Shown piece by piece: positions 1 through 10,800 of a stretch of DNA of 63,594 bases. The first letter of the stretch is position 1; every line of letters starts with the position of its first letter. The DNA is from a virus. Below the pieces are notes generated by a model, which had not been told where the DNA came from, did no database searches, and worked only from the letters and a program-made list of their open reading frames with translations. Made by a program: the position numbers and the translations under genes. Where the stretch lies: the IMG/VR virus record IMGVR_UViG_3300035212_000241, positions 1-63,594 of that record; one strand, written 5' to 3'.

Positions 1-123
1 ATGGATTAACAAGTCAACTAATGAAATGAAAGATATAATAATTGATATTCAGTACACAAACTTCCCTAACCAATGGGCAACAGATAAAGAGAAAGCATCT
101 GAAGGCTATGGTTTACAAGTAGG
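1..123. repeat. Left copy of the circular-closure overlap
   Basis: Bases 1-123 recur at 63472-63594, and the genes at both edges read through the join (TerL stop overlapping portal start). The copies differ only at base 115 (A) versus 63586 (G), which is the third base of a Leu codon in the portal gene (TTA/TTG). This is what a closed circular assembly looks like. A real short terminal repeat is possible but less likely, because the repeat sits inside coding sequence. Confidence 0.93.
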
Positions 124-2461
124 GCAAGCTATACAGTATGAGTGGTTTAGAAAAGACGGAACCTCATGTAGGTACTACAGCCGTTGGAGAGACTTCCATA
201 AGCTCAAGCTTTATGCAAGAGGAGAGCAGTCAGTAGCAAAGTACAAAAATGAACTTGCTATTGATGGCGATTTGTCGTACCTGAATATTGACTGGACACC
301 AGTTCCTGTTATCCCAAAGTTCGTTGACATTGTTGTAAACGGTATGTCAGACAGACTCTTCAAGCCAAAGGCTTATGCGCAGGACGCAATGTCACTTGCC
401 AAGCGCAATAAGTACCAAGACATGATTGAGACGCAAATGGCAGGAAAAGAAATCTTTGCAAAAATCCAACAGTTTACCGGTGCCGATCCATTTATGATGG
501 ACCCTGAGAAGCTTCCTGAGAATGATGAAGAACTATCATTATATATGCAGATTAACTACAAGCCTGCAATTGAGATAGCAGAGGAGGTAGCCATCAGCAC
601 AATATTTGACGAGAACCACTACGATGACATCAGAAAGCGCCTTGACTATGACATGACCGTCTTAGGCATGGCCGTAGCAAAGCATGAGTTCTTGCTAGGA
701 GAAGGTGTCAAGGTGTCCTATGTTGACCCAGCTAATGTGGTCCATAATTATACCGAGGACCCATTCTTTAAAGATGTGTTCTATTGGGGTGAAATCAAGA
801 CCGTTCCGCTCACTGAGCTATACAAGATAAATCCAAAGCTGACAAGAGACGATCTAGAGCAAATCTCAGCGTACAGTCAGTCATGGTATGACTATTATAA
901 CGTAGCAAGATATTATGAGAATAGTTTATTTTTTAGAGATACTTGCACTCTGCTCTATTTTAATTATAAGACAACCAAAAAAATTGTCTATAAAAAGAAA
1001 ACATTAGAGCAAGGTGGTTTCAAGATGATTCCAAAGGACGATGAGTTCAATCCTCCACAAGAGATGATGGAAGAGGGTGGCTTTGAGAAAGTTGAGAAGA
1101 CTGTTGACGTATGGTACGAAGGCATCATGGTAATGGGCACCAATTACCTGCTCAAGTGGGAGATGGCCGAGAATATGGTCAGACCTAAGTCATCAGCACA
1201 ACACGCTATGCCAATGTTCGTAGCTTGCGCGCCAAGGATGTACAAAGGTGTTATCGAGAGCTTAGTTCGCAGGATGATACCATTTGCTGACCTAATCCAA
1301 ATCACCCATCTAAAGCTACAGCAGGTCATTAACCGCATTGTCCCTGATGGTGTGTTCATTGACGCTGACGGCCTCAATGAGGTTGACCTTGGAACTGGCA
1401 ATGCCTATAATCCTGAGGATGCATTAAGGCTCTACTTCCAAACAGGTAGTGTCATCGGGCGTAGCTTCACCCAAGATGGTGACTTCAATAATGCGAGGGT
1501 GCCAATTACTCAGCTCACGTCAAACTCAGGAGCGGCAAAGACACAGATGCTGTTGGCTAACTACCAGCACTATATGGACATGATACGGACCGTTACAGGG
1601 CTTAATGAGGCAAGGGATGGCTCAACACCTGACCCGAACTCATTGGTTGGCTTACAGAAGCTTGCAGCGCTCAACTCAAACACAGCAACAAGGCATATCC
1701 TGGAGAGTGGTCTATATATCTACCGCACTTTGGCAGAAGCCATCACTTATCGCGTAGCTGACATATTAGAGTACGCTGACTTCAAAGAAGACTTCGCCAC
1801 AAGAATAGGCAGGTACAACGTGTCAATACTTAACGAAATTAAAGACCTTTACCTATATGATTTTGGTATCTCTATTGAGATTGCACCGGACGAAGAGCAA
1901 AGAGCGCAACTCGAAGCGAATATCAACATGGCCTTATCGAAAGGCGACATTAACCTTGAGGATGCTATCGATATTCGAGAACTTAAAAACCTCAAACTCG
2001 CAAACCAACTGCTCAAAGTCAAGCGTATAAAGACTTCCGAGAAGATGGAGAAGATGCAAATGCAAAAGCAAGCAATGGTGTCGCAGCAGCAAATGCAGTC
2101 ACAGCAAATGGCAGCACAGATGGCAGTGCAAAAGATACAGTTGGAAGCGCAAGCAAAAGCCCAAGTCATACAGACAGAGATGGAGATGGCGATGAAGAAG
2201 ATGGAATTTGAGTCTCAAATCAAGTCAAGACTAATGGCAGAGGAGTTCCAGTATAGCGTGAAGCTGCATGAGATGCAATACGGTACACTTGCTATGCGTG
2301 AGAAAAACAAAGAGGATGAGAAGAACAAACGCATAAGCATTCAGAACACTCAGCAGTCAAAACTGATAAACCAAAGGAAGAACAACTTACCTCCGGTAAA
2401 CTTCGAGTCCAATGAAGATAGTTTAGATGGCTTTGATTTAGCAGAATTTAACCCAAGATAG
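26..2461 (+). CDS. Portal protein
   Basis: This 811-residue protein is the probable portal, the dodecameric ring at the capsid vertex through which DNA is packaged. The call rests on position (directly after TerL, before a scaffold-like gene and the capsid gene), on size, which fits portals of crAss-like and related podoviruses, and on architecture. The C-terminal part, about residues 668-735, is a Gln/Met/Lys-rich predicted coiled coil that could form the barrel or crown. The ATG at 26 overlaps the TerL stop by 4 nt (ATGA) once the circle is closed, which supports this start. It ends in TAG. Confidence 0.85.
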   Translation: MKDIIIDIQYTNFPNQWATDKEKASEGYGLQVGQAIQYEWFRKDGTSCRYYSRWRDFHKLKLYARGEQSVAKYKNELAIDGDLSYLNIDWTPVPVIPKFVDIVVNGMSDRLFKPKAYAQDAMSLAKRNKYQDMIETQMAGKEIFAKIQQFTGADPFMMDPEKLPENDEELSLYMQINYKPAIEIAEEVAISTIFDENHYDDIRKRLDYDMTVLGMAVAKHEFLLGEGVKVSYVDPANVVHNYTEDPFFKDVFYWGEIKTVPLTELYKINPKLTRDDLEQISAYSQSWYDYYNVARYYENSLFFRDTCTLLYFNYKTTKKIVYKKKTLEQGGFKMIPKDDEFNPPQEMMEEGGFEKVEKTVDVWYEGIMVMGTNYLLKWEMAENMVRPKSSAQHAMPMFVACAPRMYKGVIESLVRRMIPFADLIQITHLKLQQVINRIVPDGVFIDADGLNEVDLGTGNAYNPEDALRLYFQTGSVIGRSFTQDGDFNNARVPITQLTSNSGAAKTQMLLANYQHYMDMIRTVTGLNEARDGSTPDPNSLVGLQKLAALNSNTATRHILESGLYIYRTLAEAITYRVADILEYADFKEDFATRIGRYNVSILNEIKDLYLYDFGISIEIAPDEEQRAQLEANINMALSKGDINLEDAIDIRELKNLKLANQLLKVKRIKTSEKMEKMQMQKQAMVSQQQMQSQQMAAQMAVQKIQLEAQAKAQVIQTEMEMAMKKMEFESQIKSRLMAEEFQYSVKLHEMQYGTLAMREKNKEDEKNKRISIQNTQQSKLINQRKNNLPPVNFESNEDSLDGFDLAEFNPR

Positions 2462-2483
2462 TGTGAATCTAATTTTTATTTTA

Positions 2484-2491
2484 TATTTTTG
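2484..2491 (+). promoter_or_regulatory. Bacteroidota-type -7 box upstream of the scaffold-like gene
   Basis: TATTTTTG matches the TAnnTTTG consensus and lies 20 nt before the ATG at 2512, in a 50-nt A/T-rich gap. No clear TTG -33 element is visible. Confidence 0.45.
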
Positions 2492-2511
2492 CAACAAATA
2501 AATTTACTCAA

Positions 2512-3588
2512 ATGGAATTTAAATCAGTAAAATTAGTCGAAACCGGTGAACAAAAAAGTGTTCAAGAGGTAGAGAAAGAGCTTTTAGAGAAGCACGAACA
2601 ACAATTTCAAGATGCTCCACAGGATAGTTATATTCCTGAGCCGCAGCAAGAGATTGACCTAAGAGAAGAAGACGTTCTTTCATATATAGGAAAAAGATAC
2701 AACAAGCAGATTAACTCATTCGATGAGCTTATGTCTGAGCGCAAAGGCGCAGAGGATATGCCTGAGGATGTAGCTGCTTATATGAAATATAGAAAAGAAA
2801 CAGGCAGGGGCTTTGAGGACTTTCTCAAGTTGAATAAGGACTTTGAGTCCGTGCCGGAAGAACAGCTTTTAAAAGAGTATCTGATATCAACCCAAGAAGG
2901 TCTCGACGAAGATGATGTCGATATGATGATGGATGAGTACAGATACGATGAGGACCTTGACGATGAAAGCTATATCAAAAAGGCTAAAGTTGCAAGAAAG
3001 AAAGCTGTAAATGAAGCAAAGAAATTCTTCACCACACAGAAGGAGAAATATAAAATGCCCCTTGAGTCGAGTACGGCAGGTGTTTCTCAAGAAGAGAAGG
3101 AGGAGTTCAATGCATATCGTGAGTATATCAGAAATGCTAAAACTTACGAAGAGGAAAATAATCGCAAACGTCAATGGTTTGAGAATAAGACTAATGAAGT
3201 TTTTGACTCAGGATTCAAAGGTTTTGAGTTCAATGTCAATAACAGAAAGCTTCTTTTCAATCCTGGTGATGCTGCTGAGTTGAAGAGGTTACACTCTAAT
3301 CCCTCAAGCTTTATCGGGAAGTTTCTCGACGAAACAGGGATGATAAAAGACGCAGCAGGGTACCATAAAGCGCTAGCGGTTGCAATGAACCCTGAGCGCT
3401 TCGCCAAGCACTTTTATGAGCAAGGCGCAGCTGATGCAGCAGATGACTTTATGCGTAAGACTAAGAATATCAATATGTCTGAGCGTAAAGCAAATGAGGC
3501 AACTAAGGGTAATGATGGATTCCAGGTTAAAGAGGTGAACCCTGATTCTGGGAAAAGTCTAAAAATCAAGAGTGCAAAAAGATTGTAA
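2512..3588 (+). CDS. Probable scaffolding/head assembly protein
   Basis: This 358-residue protein is highly charged, with a very acidic N-terminal half and predicted helical, coiled-coil-rich sequence. Placement between portal and major capsid protein is the classical position for a scaffolding protein. I see no protease motif. The fold is inferred from composition and synteny, not from a recognised domain, so another head-morphogenesis role is possible. Confidence 0.6.
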   Translation: MEFKSVKLVETGEQKSVQEVEKELLEKHEQQFQDAPQDSYIPEPQQEIDLREEDVLSYIGKRYNKQINSFDELMSERKGAEDMPEDVAAYMKYRKETGRGFEDFLKLNKDFESVPEEQLLKEYLISTQEGLDEDDVDMMMDEYRYDEDLDDESYIKKAKVARKKAVNEAKKFFTTQKEKYKMPLESSTAGVSQEEKEEFNAYREYIRNAKTYEEENNRKRQWFENKTNEVFDSGFKGFEFNVNNRKLLFNPGDAAELKRLHSNPSSFIGKFLDETGMIKDAAGYHKALAVAMNPERFAKHFYEQGAADAADDFMRKTKNINMSERKANEATKGNDGFQVKEVNPDSGKSLKIKSAKRL

Positions 3589-3607
3589 AACATTAAATTC
3601 TTAAAAA

Positions 3608-5023
3608 ATGCCATTATTAAACACGCCAACATTCGCGCTGCAACCGGCAGCAGAGAGAGTGGCTCTTTCAACAAACTATATTACCAACTTTAACTTCTTG
3701 AACCAGTATCTTCCTGATACTTACGAGAAAGAATTTGAGCGTTATGGTAATCGTACTATTTCTTCATTCCTTCGCCTTGTAGGTGCTGAGATGCCTTCAA
3801 ACTCTGACCAAATTAGATGGGCTGAGCAAGGTCGTCTTCACATCAAATACACACAATGTACAGCTTCTGCTGTTGCTGGTGGTGTTGGAACATTTACCAT
3901 TGCTGATGCAGGTGCAACCACAGCTGCTATCCGTATTGGTCAAACTGTATTCATCCAAGTTAATGCAACTGGCGTAAGTAACAAAGCTATTGTTACTGCT
4001 GCTGCTGGTCTTGTAATAACTGTTGCTTTCTATGAGGCTACGGTAAATATTGTCAATACAAATGTTTGTACTATCTTTATTTACGGTTCTGAATTCAGAA
4101 AAGGCACAACCGGTATGGTTGGTTCACTTGAAGCTGAAGATGTATTCTTCACTAACAAGCCAATCATCCTAAAAGACAGATACAATATCAGTGGATCTGA
4201 TATGGCTCAAATTGGTTGGGTTGAAGTAACAACTGAGAATGGCGCTACTGGCTACCTTTGGTACCTAAAGTCCGAGCATGAGACTCGTCTTCGCTTTGAG
4301 GACTATATGGAGACTGCTATGATTGAAGCTGTTCCTGCTGAGGCTGGTTCTGGTGCATTAGTAACTGCTCAAGTAGATGGTTCTGAAGGAGTATTTTTTG
4401 CTGTAAACAATCGTGGTAACGTATGGGGTGCAGGTCTTCCTACAACTCTTGCTGATTGGGACACAATCGTACAACGTCTTGATAGACAAGGCGCTATTGA
4501 GGAAAACGTAGTGTTCTGTAACCGTGACCTTAGCTTTGCCATTGATGGTATGCTTGCAGGTCTTAATGGTGCTTCTACTGCTGCTGCTGCAACTCCTTCA
4601 TTTGGTGCTTCATACGGTCTATTTGACAATGACACTACTATGGCGTTGAACCTTGGTTTCTCAGGTTTCCGTCGTGGTTATGACTTCTACAAGTCAGACT
4701 GGAAATACTTGAACGATCCAACTATGCGTGGTGGTCTTTCAAATGCTGCTGCTACCGCTACTGGTACTGTAACAGGACTTTTGGTTCCTGCTGGTTCTAC
4801 TTCAGTTTATGACCAAATTATGGGCAAAAACGCTAAGCGTCCGTTCTTACACGTCCGCTACCGTGCAACTGAAACAGAAGACCGTCGTTACAAAACTTGG
4901 ATTACAGGTTCTGCCGGTGGTGCGCAAACTAGCGACTTGGATGCTATGGAAGTAAACTTCCTTTCTGAGCGTTGCGTATGTACCCTCGGTGCAAACAACT
5001 TTGTACTTTTCAGATTCGGTTAA
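3608..5023 (+). CDS. Major capsid protein
   Basis: This 471-residue protein follows portal and scaffold-like genes and has its own downstream terminator, as expected for the most highly expressed virion gene. The N-terminal segment (residues about 20-60, asparagine-rich then YEKEFERYGNRTISSFLRLV) and the Ala/Gly/Thr-rich beta-strand body look like HK97-fold capsid proteins of Bacteroidota podoviruses. The DNA uses many GCT/GGT/CGT codons compared with neighbouring genes, consistent with high expression. The family call is from pattern and synteny. Confidence 0.85.
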   Translation: MPLLNTPTFALQPAAERVALSTNYITNFNFLNQYLPDTYEKEFERYGNRTISSFLRLVGAEMPSNSDQIRWAEQGRLHIKYTQCTASAVAGGVGTFTIADAGATTAAIRIGQTVFIQVNATGVSNKAIVTAAAGLVITVAFYEATVNIVNTNVCTIFIYGSEFRKGTTGMVGSLEAEDVFFTNKPIILKDRYNISGSDMAQIGWVEVTTENGATGYLWYLKSEHETRLRFEDYMETAMIEAVPAEAGSGALVTAQVDGSEGVFFAVNNRGNVWGAGLPTTLADWDTIVQRLDRQGAIEENVVFCNRDLSFAIDGMLAGLNGASTAAAATPSFGASYGLFDNDTTMALNLGFSGFRRGYDFYKSDWKYLNDPTMRGGLSNAAATATGTVTGLLVPAGSTSVYDQIMGKNAKRPFLHVRYRATETEDRRYKTWITGSAGGAQTSDLDAMEVNFLSERCVCTLGANNFVLFRFG

Positions 5024-5038
5024 TACATTGCTGCTTTT

Positions 5039-5069
5039 GGGGGGCGTTGCCATAGCGCCCTCCTTTTTT
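5039..5069 (+). terminator. Rho-independent terminator after the capsid gene
   Basis: An 8-bp G/C stem (5039-5046 with 5056-5063, one G-T pair) with a 9-nt loop is followed by six T residues. It lies 15 nt after the capsid stop codon. Confidence 0.85.
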
Positions 5070-5092
5070 AAAATCTAATTAAATTGAACAAT

Positions 5093-5836
5093 ATGTCAGA
5101 GAAAAAGTATTCCGATAAGATATATCGGTTAAAAAGAGGGACACCATTATCATACACATTGGTATCGAGAAACAATCCAAAGTTTCCACTGATGTGGTTT
5201 GATGAAACCAAAAACGTAAATAGAGTACTAAGATACGCTTCTAACCAAAAGTCACCTTTTGAGGATGAGCAGGACTCAAATGTAATACTTGAGCCAATTG
5301 TATTTGAAGATGGATTTTTAACTGTTGCAAGAACAAATCCGGTGCTTCAAGAATTTCTGCATTACCATCCAATGAATGGTATTGTATTCGAGGAAGTTGA
5401 CAAAGAGAAAGAAGCTAAAGATGAAGTAGAGGATTTAAACCTAGAAGTTGACGCTTTGATTCAAGCTAGAAATCTTACAATTGAGCAGCTTGAGATGATG
5501 ACAAGGGTACTATTTGGTAAAGACCCTACCACCATTACAACAGCTGAGCTAAAGCGTGATATATTGGTATTTGCTAAAAACTATCCGCATGATTTCTTAC
5601 AGGCATACAATGACCCTGAGCTTAACTACCAAGCTAAAATCAGATCGTTCTTTGAATTGAAATTACTTGCCATTAGGAATAATGGTAGAGAAATATGGTT
5701 CAATACGCCAACCAACAAAAAGAAAATGTGTTCAGTGCCATATAATAATGACCCATACGATTTTGCCGGTCAGTTCCTGCAAAGCGATGAGGGCTTAGAT
5801 TCACTCAAGATGTTAGAAACATTTTCTGAATCGTAA
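5093..5836 (+). CDS. Virion-region protein of unknown function
   Basis: This encodes 247 residues from the ATG at 5093; a TTG nine bases upstream is a less likely start. The protein is charged and mainly soluble, begins MSEKKYSDKIYRL, and has an acidic stretch around residues 100-120. Terminators flank it on both sides (5039-5069 and 5849-5880), so it is a separate transcription segment. Its place between the capsid and neck genes suggests a head-completion or decoration role, but no domain is recognised. Confidence 0.7.
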   Translation: MSEKKYSDKIYRLKRGTPLSYTLVSRNNPKFPLMWFDETKNVNRVLRYASNQKSPFEDEQDSNVILEPIVFEDGFLTVARTNPVLQEFLHYHPMNGIVFEEVDKEKEAKDEVEDLNLEVDALIQARNLTIEQLEMMTRVLFGKDPTTITTAELKRDILVFAKNYPHDFLQAYNDPELNYQAKIRSFFELKLLAIRNNGREIWFNTPTNKKKMCSVPYNNDPYDFAGQFLQSDEGLDSLKMLETFSES

Positions 5837-5848
5837 AACAAAAAACAT

Positions 5849-5880
5849 AAAGAGGGTGTAAATATATACCCTCTTTTTTT
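5849..5880 (+). terminator. Terminator, possibly bidirectional
   Basis: A 12-bp stem (5849-5860 with 5865-5876, one G-T pair) runs into eight T residues. The 5' arm starts with A residues, so it could also work on the minus strand. The next promoter box begins at 5881, directly after the T-tract. Confidence 0.85.
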
Positions 5881-5888
5881 TATATTTG
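5881..5888 (+). promoter_or_regulatory. Promoter -7 box for the neck/tail genes
   Basis: TATATTTG fits TAnnTTTG exactly, 13 nt before the ATG at 5902 and immediately after a terminator. This suggests that transcription restarts here for the long neck, muzzle and internal-protein operon. Confidence 0.7.
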
Positions 5889-5901
5889 TAAAAAAATACG
5901 G

Positions 5902-6864
5902 ATGATAAACTCAGTAAGGAATACAGTACAGGGTGTCCTGAATAAGAACAACTACGGATACATCTCTCCGCAGGACTTTAATCTCTATGCCAAGCAGGCA
6001 CAGATGGAGATATTTGAGGAGTACTTCACCGCCTACAACAAGGTGATTAACATGGAGAATGGCCGTGTGGCAGGTACTGACTATGCTGATATTGAGCAGC
6101 CACTTGCTGAGGTTCTTGAGTATTTCCTTATCTCCAATTTTTTAGTTCCTGTTGTCACCCCATCAGGATTCACCGTCAATCAGTTCTTTGCTCCATCGCT
6201 TGTAACAGTAGGCAATGACTACTATATGATTAACAAGCTATTATGCTACAATACTAAGAAAATATCGGGGACTACTACAGGAACACCATCACTCAATCAG
6301 TTGATTGATGCTACTGCAAACTTTATAACAGCAGGAGTAGCTTATGGTGATATTGTCATTAACCTTACAACATTAGAGAGCGCAGAAGTAATGGTGGTGG
6401 CATCAGCAACGGTCCTTGACTTATCGAGTGATATTTTCCAAGGCATAAAAGAAAACTACGTTATATACTCATCAGTAGGAGTAGATGCCGAGAAGGTGTC
6501 AGTAGGCAAGATAACAATGCTCAACAACTCAATGCTTACTGCCCCATCGACAGTATTCCCTGTCTATACGCTTAATGAGGCAGGTATCATAACAACCTAT
6601 CCGAACAGCATAAAAGGGTATGGTGCTGTCAATGCAACGTACTTTAGATACCCATTGGACCCTAAGTGGACATATATCACCCTGGCAAGCGGTGAGCCTT
6701 TGTTTGACCAGTCACAACTTGACTACCAAGACTTTGAGCTGCCACTTGAAGAGGAATATAAACTCGCTCAGAAAATACTGCAATACTGTGGTATGACAAT
6801 CAGAGAAACTGAGGTGGTGCAATACGCACTAGGGCAAGAAGCAGGAAGAGACGCTAATACTTAA
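5902..6864 (+). CDS. Probable neck/ring protein 1
   Basis: This 320-residue protein begins MINSVRNTVQGVLNK and then reads as an alpha-helical segment that includes YISPQDFNLYAKQAQMEIFE. That pattern is common at the start of head-tail adaptor or ring proteins in Bacteroidota podoviruses. A beta-rich middle follows. It is the first gene of the operon after a fresh promoter and sits 11 nt before the second ring-like gene. Ring/adaptor identity is inferred from order and pattern. Confidence 0.6.
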   Translation: MINSVRNTVQGVLNKNNYGYISPQDFNLYAKQAQMEIFEEYFTAYNKVINMENGRVAGTDYADIEQPLAEVLEYFLISNFLVPVVTPSGFTVNQFFAPSLVTVGNDYYMINKLLCYNTKKISGTTTGTPSLNQLIDATANFITAGVAYGDIVINLTTLESAEVMVVASATVLDLSSDIFQGIKENYVIYSSVGVDAEKVSVGKITMLNNSMLTAPSTVFPVYTLNEAGIITTYPNSIKGYGAVNATYFRYPLDPKWTYITLASGEPLFDQSQLDYQDFELPLEEEYKLAQKILQYCGMTIRETEVVQYALGQEAGRDANT

Positions 6865-6875
6865 AATAATATACA

Positions 6876-7850
6876 ATGCCATATATATCACAGTATCAAT
6901 ACTATACCAATAATGGTAACGCTCCGACAGATGCTAATTGGGGGTCATATCAGTATGTGAGCCTATTTGACATTGTCAATAACTTTCAGCTGATGTACAC
7001 CGGAAACCACTCATTGGTAAATAATGAGGAGCGGTACAAGGTGTTGTTCCACGCCAAGCGAGCCATCCAAGAGCTGAACTATGACGCGTTCAAAGAGATT
7101 AAAGCTCTTGAGCTTAGCGTCTGCGATCAACTGCGCTATGTGCTACCATCGGACTATGTCAACTGGGTGCGCATCTCGCTATACCATAATGGTGTGCTTA
7201 TGCCGCTTAGTGAGAACATACAGACACTGTCAGCCAAGGCATACTTGCAGGACCATGAGTGCAATATCCTTTTTGACCAAAATGGTAATATCCTGGAGCC
7301 GCAGTACTCAAACATTGACTACGAGCGAATCAAAGGAACCAAGAAGAGTATTTACCTTAACCAAGGGCATCAGTTCCACGGACACGAGGGATACTGCTGT
7401 GATGGCAATTGGTACTTTGACTATGGCATAGGAGCTAGATTTGGACTCAATACCGAGACAGCTAACCGCAACCCTACGTTCAATATTGACAAGAAGGCAG
7501 GTGTCATAAACTTTGACAGCGCAATCTTGGGATACAACCACTACCATAACAATAATGACCCAAATCACCATCACAATCTCTCTGCAACAGTTATTCTTGA
7601 GTATGTGAGCGATGGCATGGAGAATGGCAATGAGGGTGCTATATCGGTCAATAAACTATTCGAGCAATATGTCTATGCCTATATCCGGTACGAGATACTG
7701 AACGCTAAATTTGGCGTACAAGAGTACATTGTGGCAAGAGCTAGGAAAGAGAAACAGTCGCTACTAAGAAATGCAAAAATAAGAATCAGTAACATCCACC
7801 CTGGCAGACTTCTAATGAATATGAGGGGTATGGACAAGATAATTAAATAA
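6876..7850 (+). CDS. Probable neck/ring protein 2 (tail-tube-A-like)
   Basis: This 324-residue protein has an N-terminal helical region around FHAKRAIQELNYDAFKEIK, followed by LPSDYVNWVRISLYHNGVL near residues 95-115. This arrangement resembles the T7 gp11-like adaptor/ring proteins of crAss-like phages. It has a His-rich loop around residues 220-235 (HYHNNNDPNHHH). Its stop codon overlaps the start of the muzzle gene. It likely forms a ring below the portal. Confidence 0.6.
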   Translation: MPYISQYQYYTNNGNAPTDANWGSYQYVSLFDIVNNFQLMYTGNHSLVNNEERYKVLFHAKRAIQELNYDAFKEIKALELSVCDQLRYVLPSDYVNWVRISLYHNGVLMPLSENIQTLSAKAYLQDHECNILFDQNGNILEPQYSNIDYERIKGTKKSIYLNQGHQFHGHEGYCCDGNWYFDYGIGARFGLNTETANRNPTFNIDKKAGVINFDSAILGYNHYHNNNDPNHHHNLSATVILEYVSDGMENGNEGAISVNKLFEQYVYAYIRYEILNAKFGVQEYIVARARKEKQSLLRNAKIRISNIHPGRLLMNMRGMDKIIK

Positions 7851-10800
7851 TGGCAAACTTTTCAAGGAATTTTGTCGCTGGTAGAATGAATAAGACATTC
7901 GATGAGCGAGTTGTGCCTGAGGGCGAATACATTGACGCAATGAATGTCCGTATGGGTTCTACTGAGAAGTCAGAGGCCGGTGTCATTGAGAACACCAATG
8001 GCAATCTTCCGCTGACAGCTCTTGAGTACACTGGAAAGCCTTTGAGTCCATTCGCAAGATGTATCGGTGCTATTGAGGACAGCGCAAGAGAGACTATTTA
8101 TTGGTTTGTCCATGACTCACAGTTTGGGTCAAATACCGGTAAGCTTGACCTAATAGTGTCATATAATGTTGTCACTCAAGTCATTATATATCATGTCATC
8201 AGCGTTGACAATGGGGGCGGTGTTGACACTACTTTGAATTTCAATGAGCAGTACTTAATTACAGGGGTCAATCTCATTGAGGACCTGCTGTATTGGACTG
8301 ACGACTATAATCCTCCGAGGTTCATAAATGTCAAGACCGGCTACGCTAATCCTGATGGTGCAGGGATTGACTACAATGGTCAGCCTGACCTGCTGTATGA
8401 GACAATACAGGTTATTAAGAAGCCACCTACCGCAGCGCCTACGATAACACTTGTTGAGCTTTCAGACCAATCAAACTTCTTACAGGATAGATTTATTTGC
8501 TTTGCGTATAGGTATCAATATGCAAATGGGCAATATAGCGTAACGTCACAATGGACAGAGATAGCATTCTTCCCAAATGACTTTCAATTTAGTCCTGACA
8601 GTTATTTGAATGAAGGGATGATAAATAGATACAATGGTGTAAATGTATTTTTCAATACAGGTGGGCCATTAGTAATTGGCATTGACTTGCTATTTAAGGA
8701 AGCGACAGCCAATGTCATAAAGGTCATTGAGAAGTATAACAAGCAAGATGTTGGATGGCTTGATAATGTCACTCAGTCATATTTATTCAGCAATAGCAAA
8801 ATCTATACAATCCTACCGGAGTCAGAGCTACTTAGGTTATATGACAATGTGCCAAGACTAGCTAAGGCTCAGACAATTATGGGAAATAGGCTAATGTATG
8901 GCAACTATGTTGACGGCTATGACTTGATTGATGCCAATGGCCACCCAACTAACTTTGACTATTCTACGCAATTAGTTGTAGAGGAAATAATTCCAGAGCT
9001 TATACCAACTGTTACATATAGTAATGGCAATTACACAATAAATGGGCCGGTAACTATAAATGACTGTGTCTTAAATATAGATTTATCTGGAGTTTCATTA
9101 AAACAAGGGAATACACTAATAATAGATGCAACTTTAGAGGGTGTTTATTCCACAAATCTCCCTCCCATAACACCACCGTATGGATTTGTTGACATTTCAT
9201 TTTCATTTGTATTGCCAGCTGATTATACATCTGTGTACCAAATGGCATCAAGTGCAGAGTTTCAAGATGCAATAGGAACTGTTTTAAATATTAAGCCTAT
9301 ATACAATCCTATTCCAGGAGGTGATACATCTTGCGATGGATATACAATGACAGATGCAGTTAATTGCGTTGTAAACAACACTTTTGGAGTATTGCAAAAG
9401 TATGAAGGAGGAATAAATGGTCCATTAGAGCCAATTGCTATAACTGCATCTCCTTCAAGTAATGTTATAAGTCTTCAATTTACTGCAACAAGATATACTC
9501 AATTATTTTCAAATCCAAGTTTTAACAATAATTATATATATTATAGAATAACCACTGCGGTAGTATCTGTTCAATCAGTAAATTCTAATATTAAAAAAAG
9601 CTTGCACAGTAATAGAGACTATGAGATTGGCATTGTGTACATGGACGAATATTTAAGAGCTAGCCCAGCAAATGTTAGCTTATTTAATAACGAACACGTT
9701 CCATGCAGAAATTCACAATACGCAAATTCAATTACTGTAACTATACCGCCATCTCAGGTTGCGCCATATTGGGCTAAATTTTATAAGTTTGTATGTAAGG
9801 CAGACCAACATAGATACGAAACCATCTACTCAAATATATTTTTTTTAGACCCATTAACACAAGAAACATATTTCTTGTTGCAAGGTGAAAATGCAAGAAA
9901 AGTAGAAGAGGGGGATAGATTTATTGTAAAAGCTGACTCAGAGGGTCCTATGCAACAATGTACCTATGCAACTGTATTAGAGAAAGAATCTAAAGCAAGT
10001 GGATTTATACCAACAGTAATGCCTGCTCCTCCTGCTGGAGTTTACATGAAAATAAAAGCAGATGACTTCTCTACTGAGGTAGATCCATTAGCAGTAATCG
10101 CACCAGGTACTCGTTCTGCTATGCAGACGGCAGGTAATACTTGTCCGAAATTAAGTTATCCTATGGGTATCCCTGATCCTGCAATACCAGGTCAATTTAT
10201 AGATTATGACGTTCCTGCCGGTTCTATTATAATCTTTGATATTAGTTTTATTAGAGATGGGTATGGGGATAATCCATGCGAAACAAGAAGATATTTATTC
10301 AAAAAGCAATATGTAGCAGCCAACAGCTATACAAATATGTATGATTGGTTTATAAATGATAATATTGCCGCTACATTAAATGATGGAATTGCCACAGTTG
10401 GGACAACAACAGGGTCAGGGGGGCCTGGACTTATAGACAATCAATTTATCCCTGGTATAACTTCTCCTTTAAGTTCTTGTAGCCTTGGTACAAATTATTG
10501 GAAATTTTATAGAATCCCTTCTTCCCAATTACTGACTTTACAAATGTCAGGAACGCTACCTTGCACCGGAGCAAATACAAAAAAGAGACAATCAAAAGTA
10601 ATTGCCAATATACAAGTGTTTAGAGCTGTTGAAAATATTATTTTTGAAACAGAGCCAACGGACACACTGCCCGATGTCTTTTTTGAGAACGAACTATCAT
10701 TCCCGATTGATGCCAATGGCAATCACTTGTCGAATGGATTACTAGGCGACCAATCGCAGGACATTGCATTAGGTGTCCCTGGCATCATCCAAACAGGATT

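Noticed and set aside
1-123. Genuine direct terminal repeats of the packaged DNA
   Set aside because: The repeat lies within coding sequence at the TerL-portal junction and is short; an assembly overlap of a circular or permuted genome explains it better.
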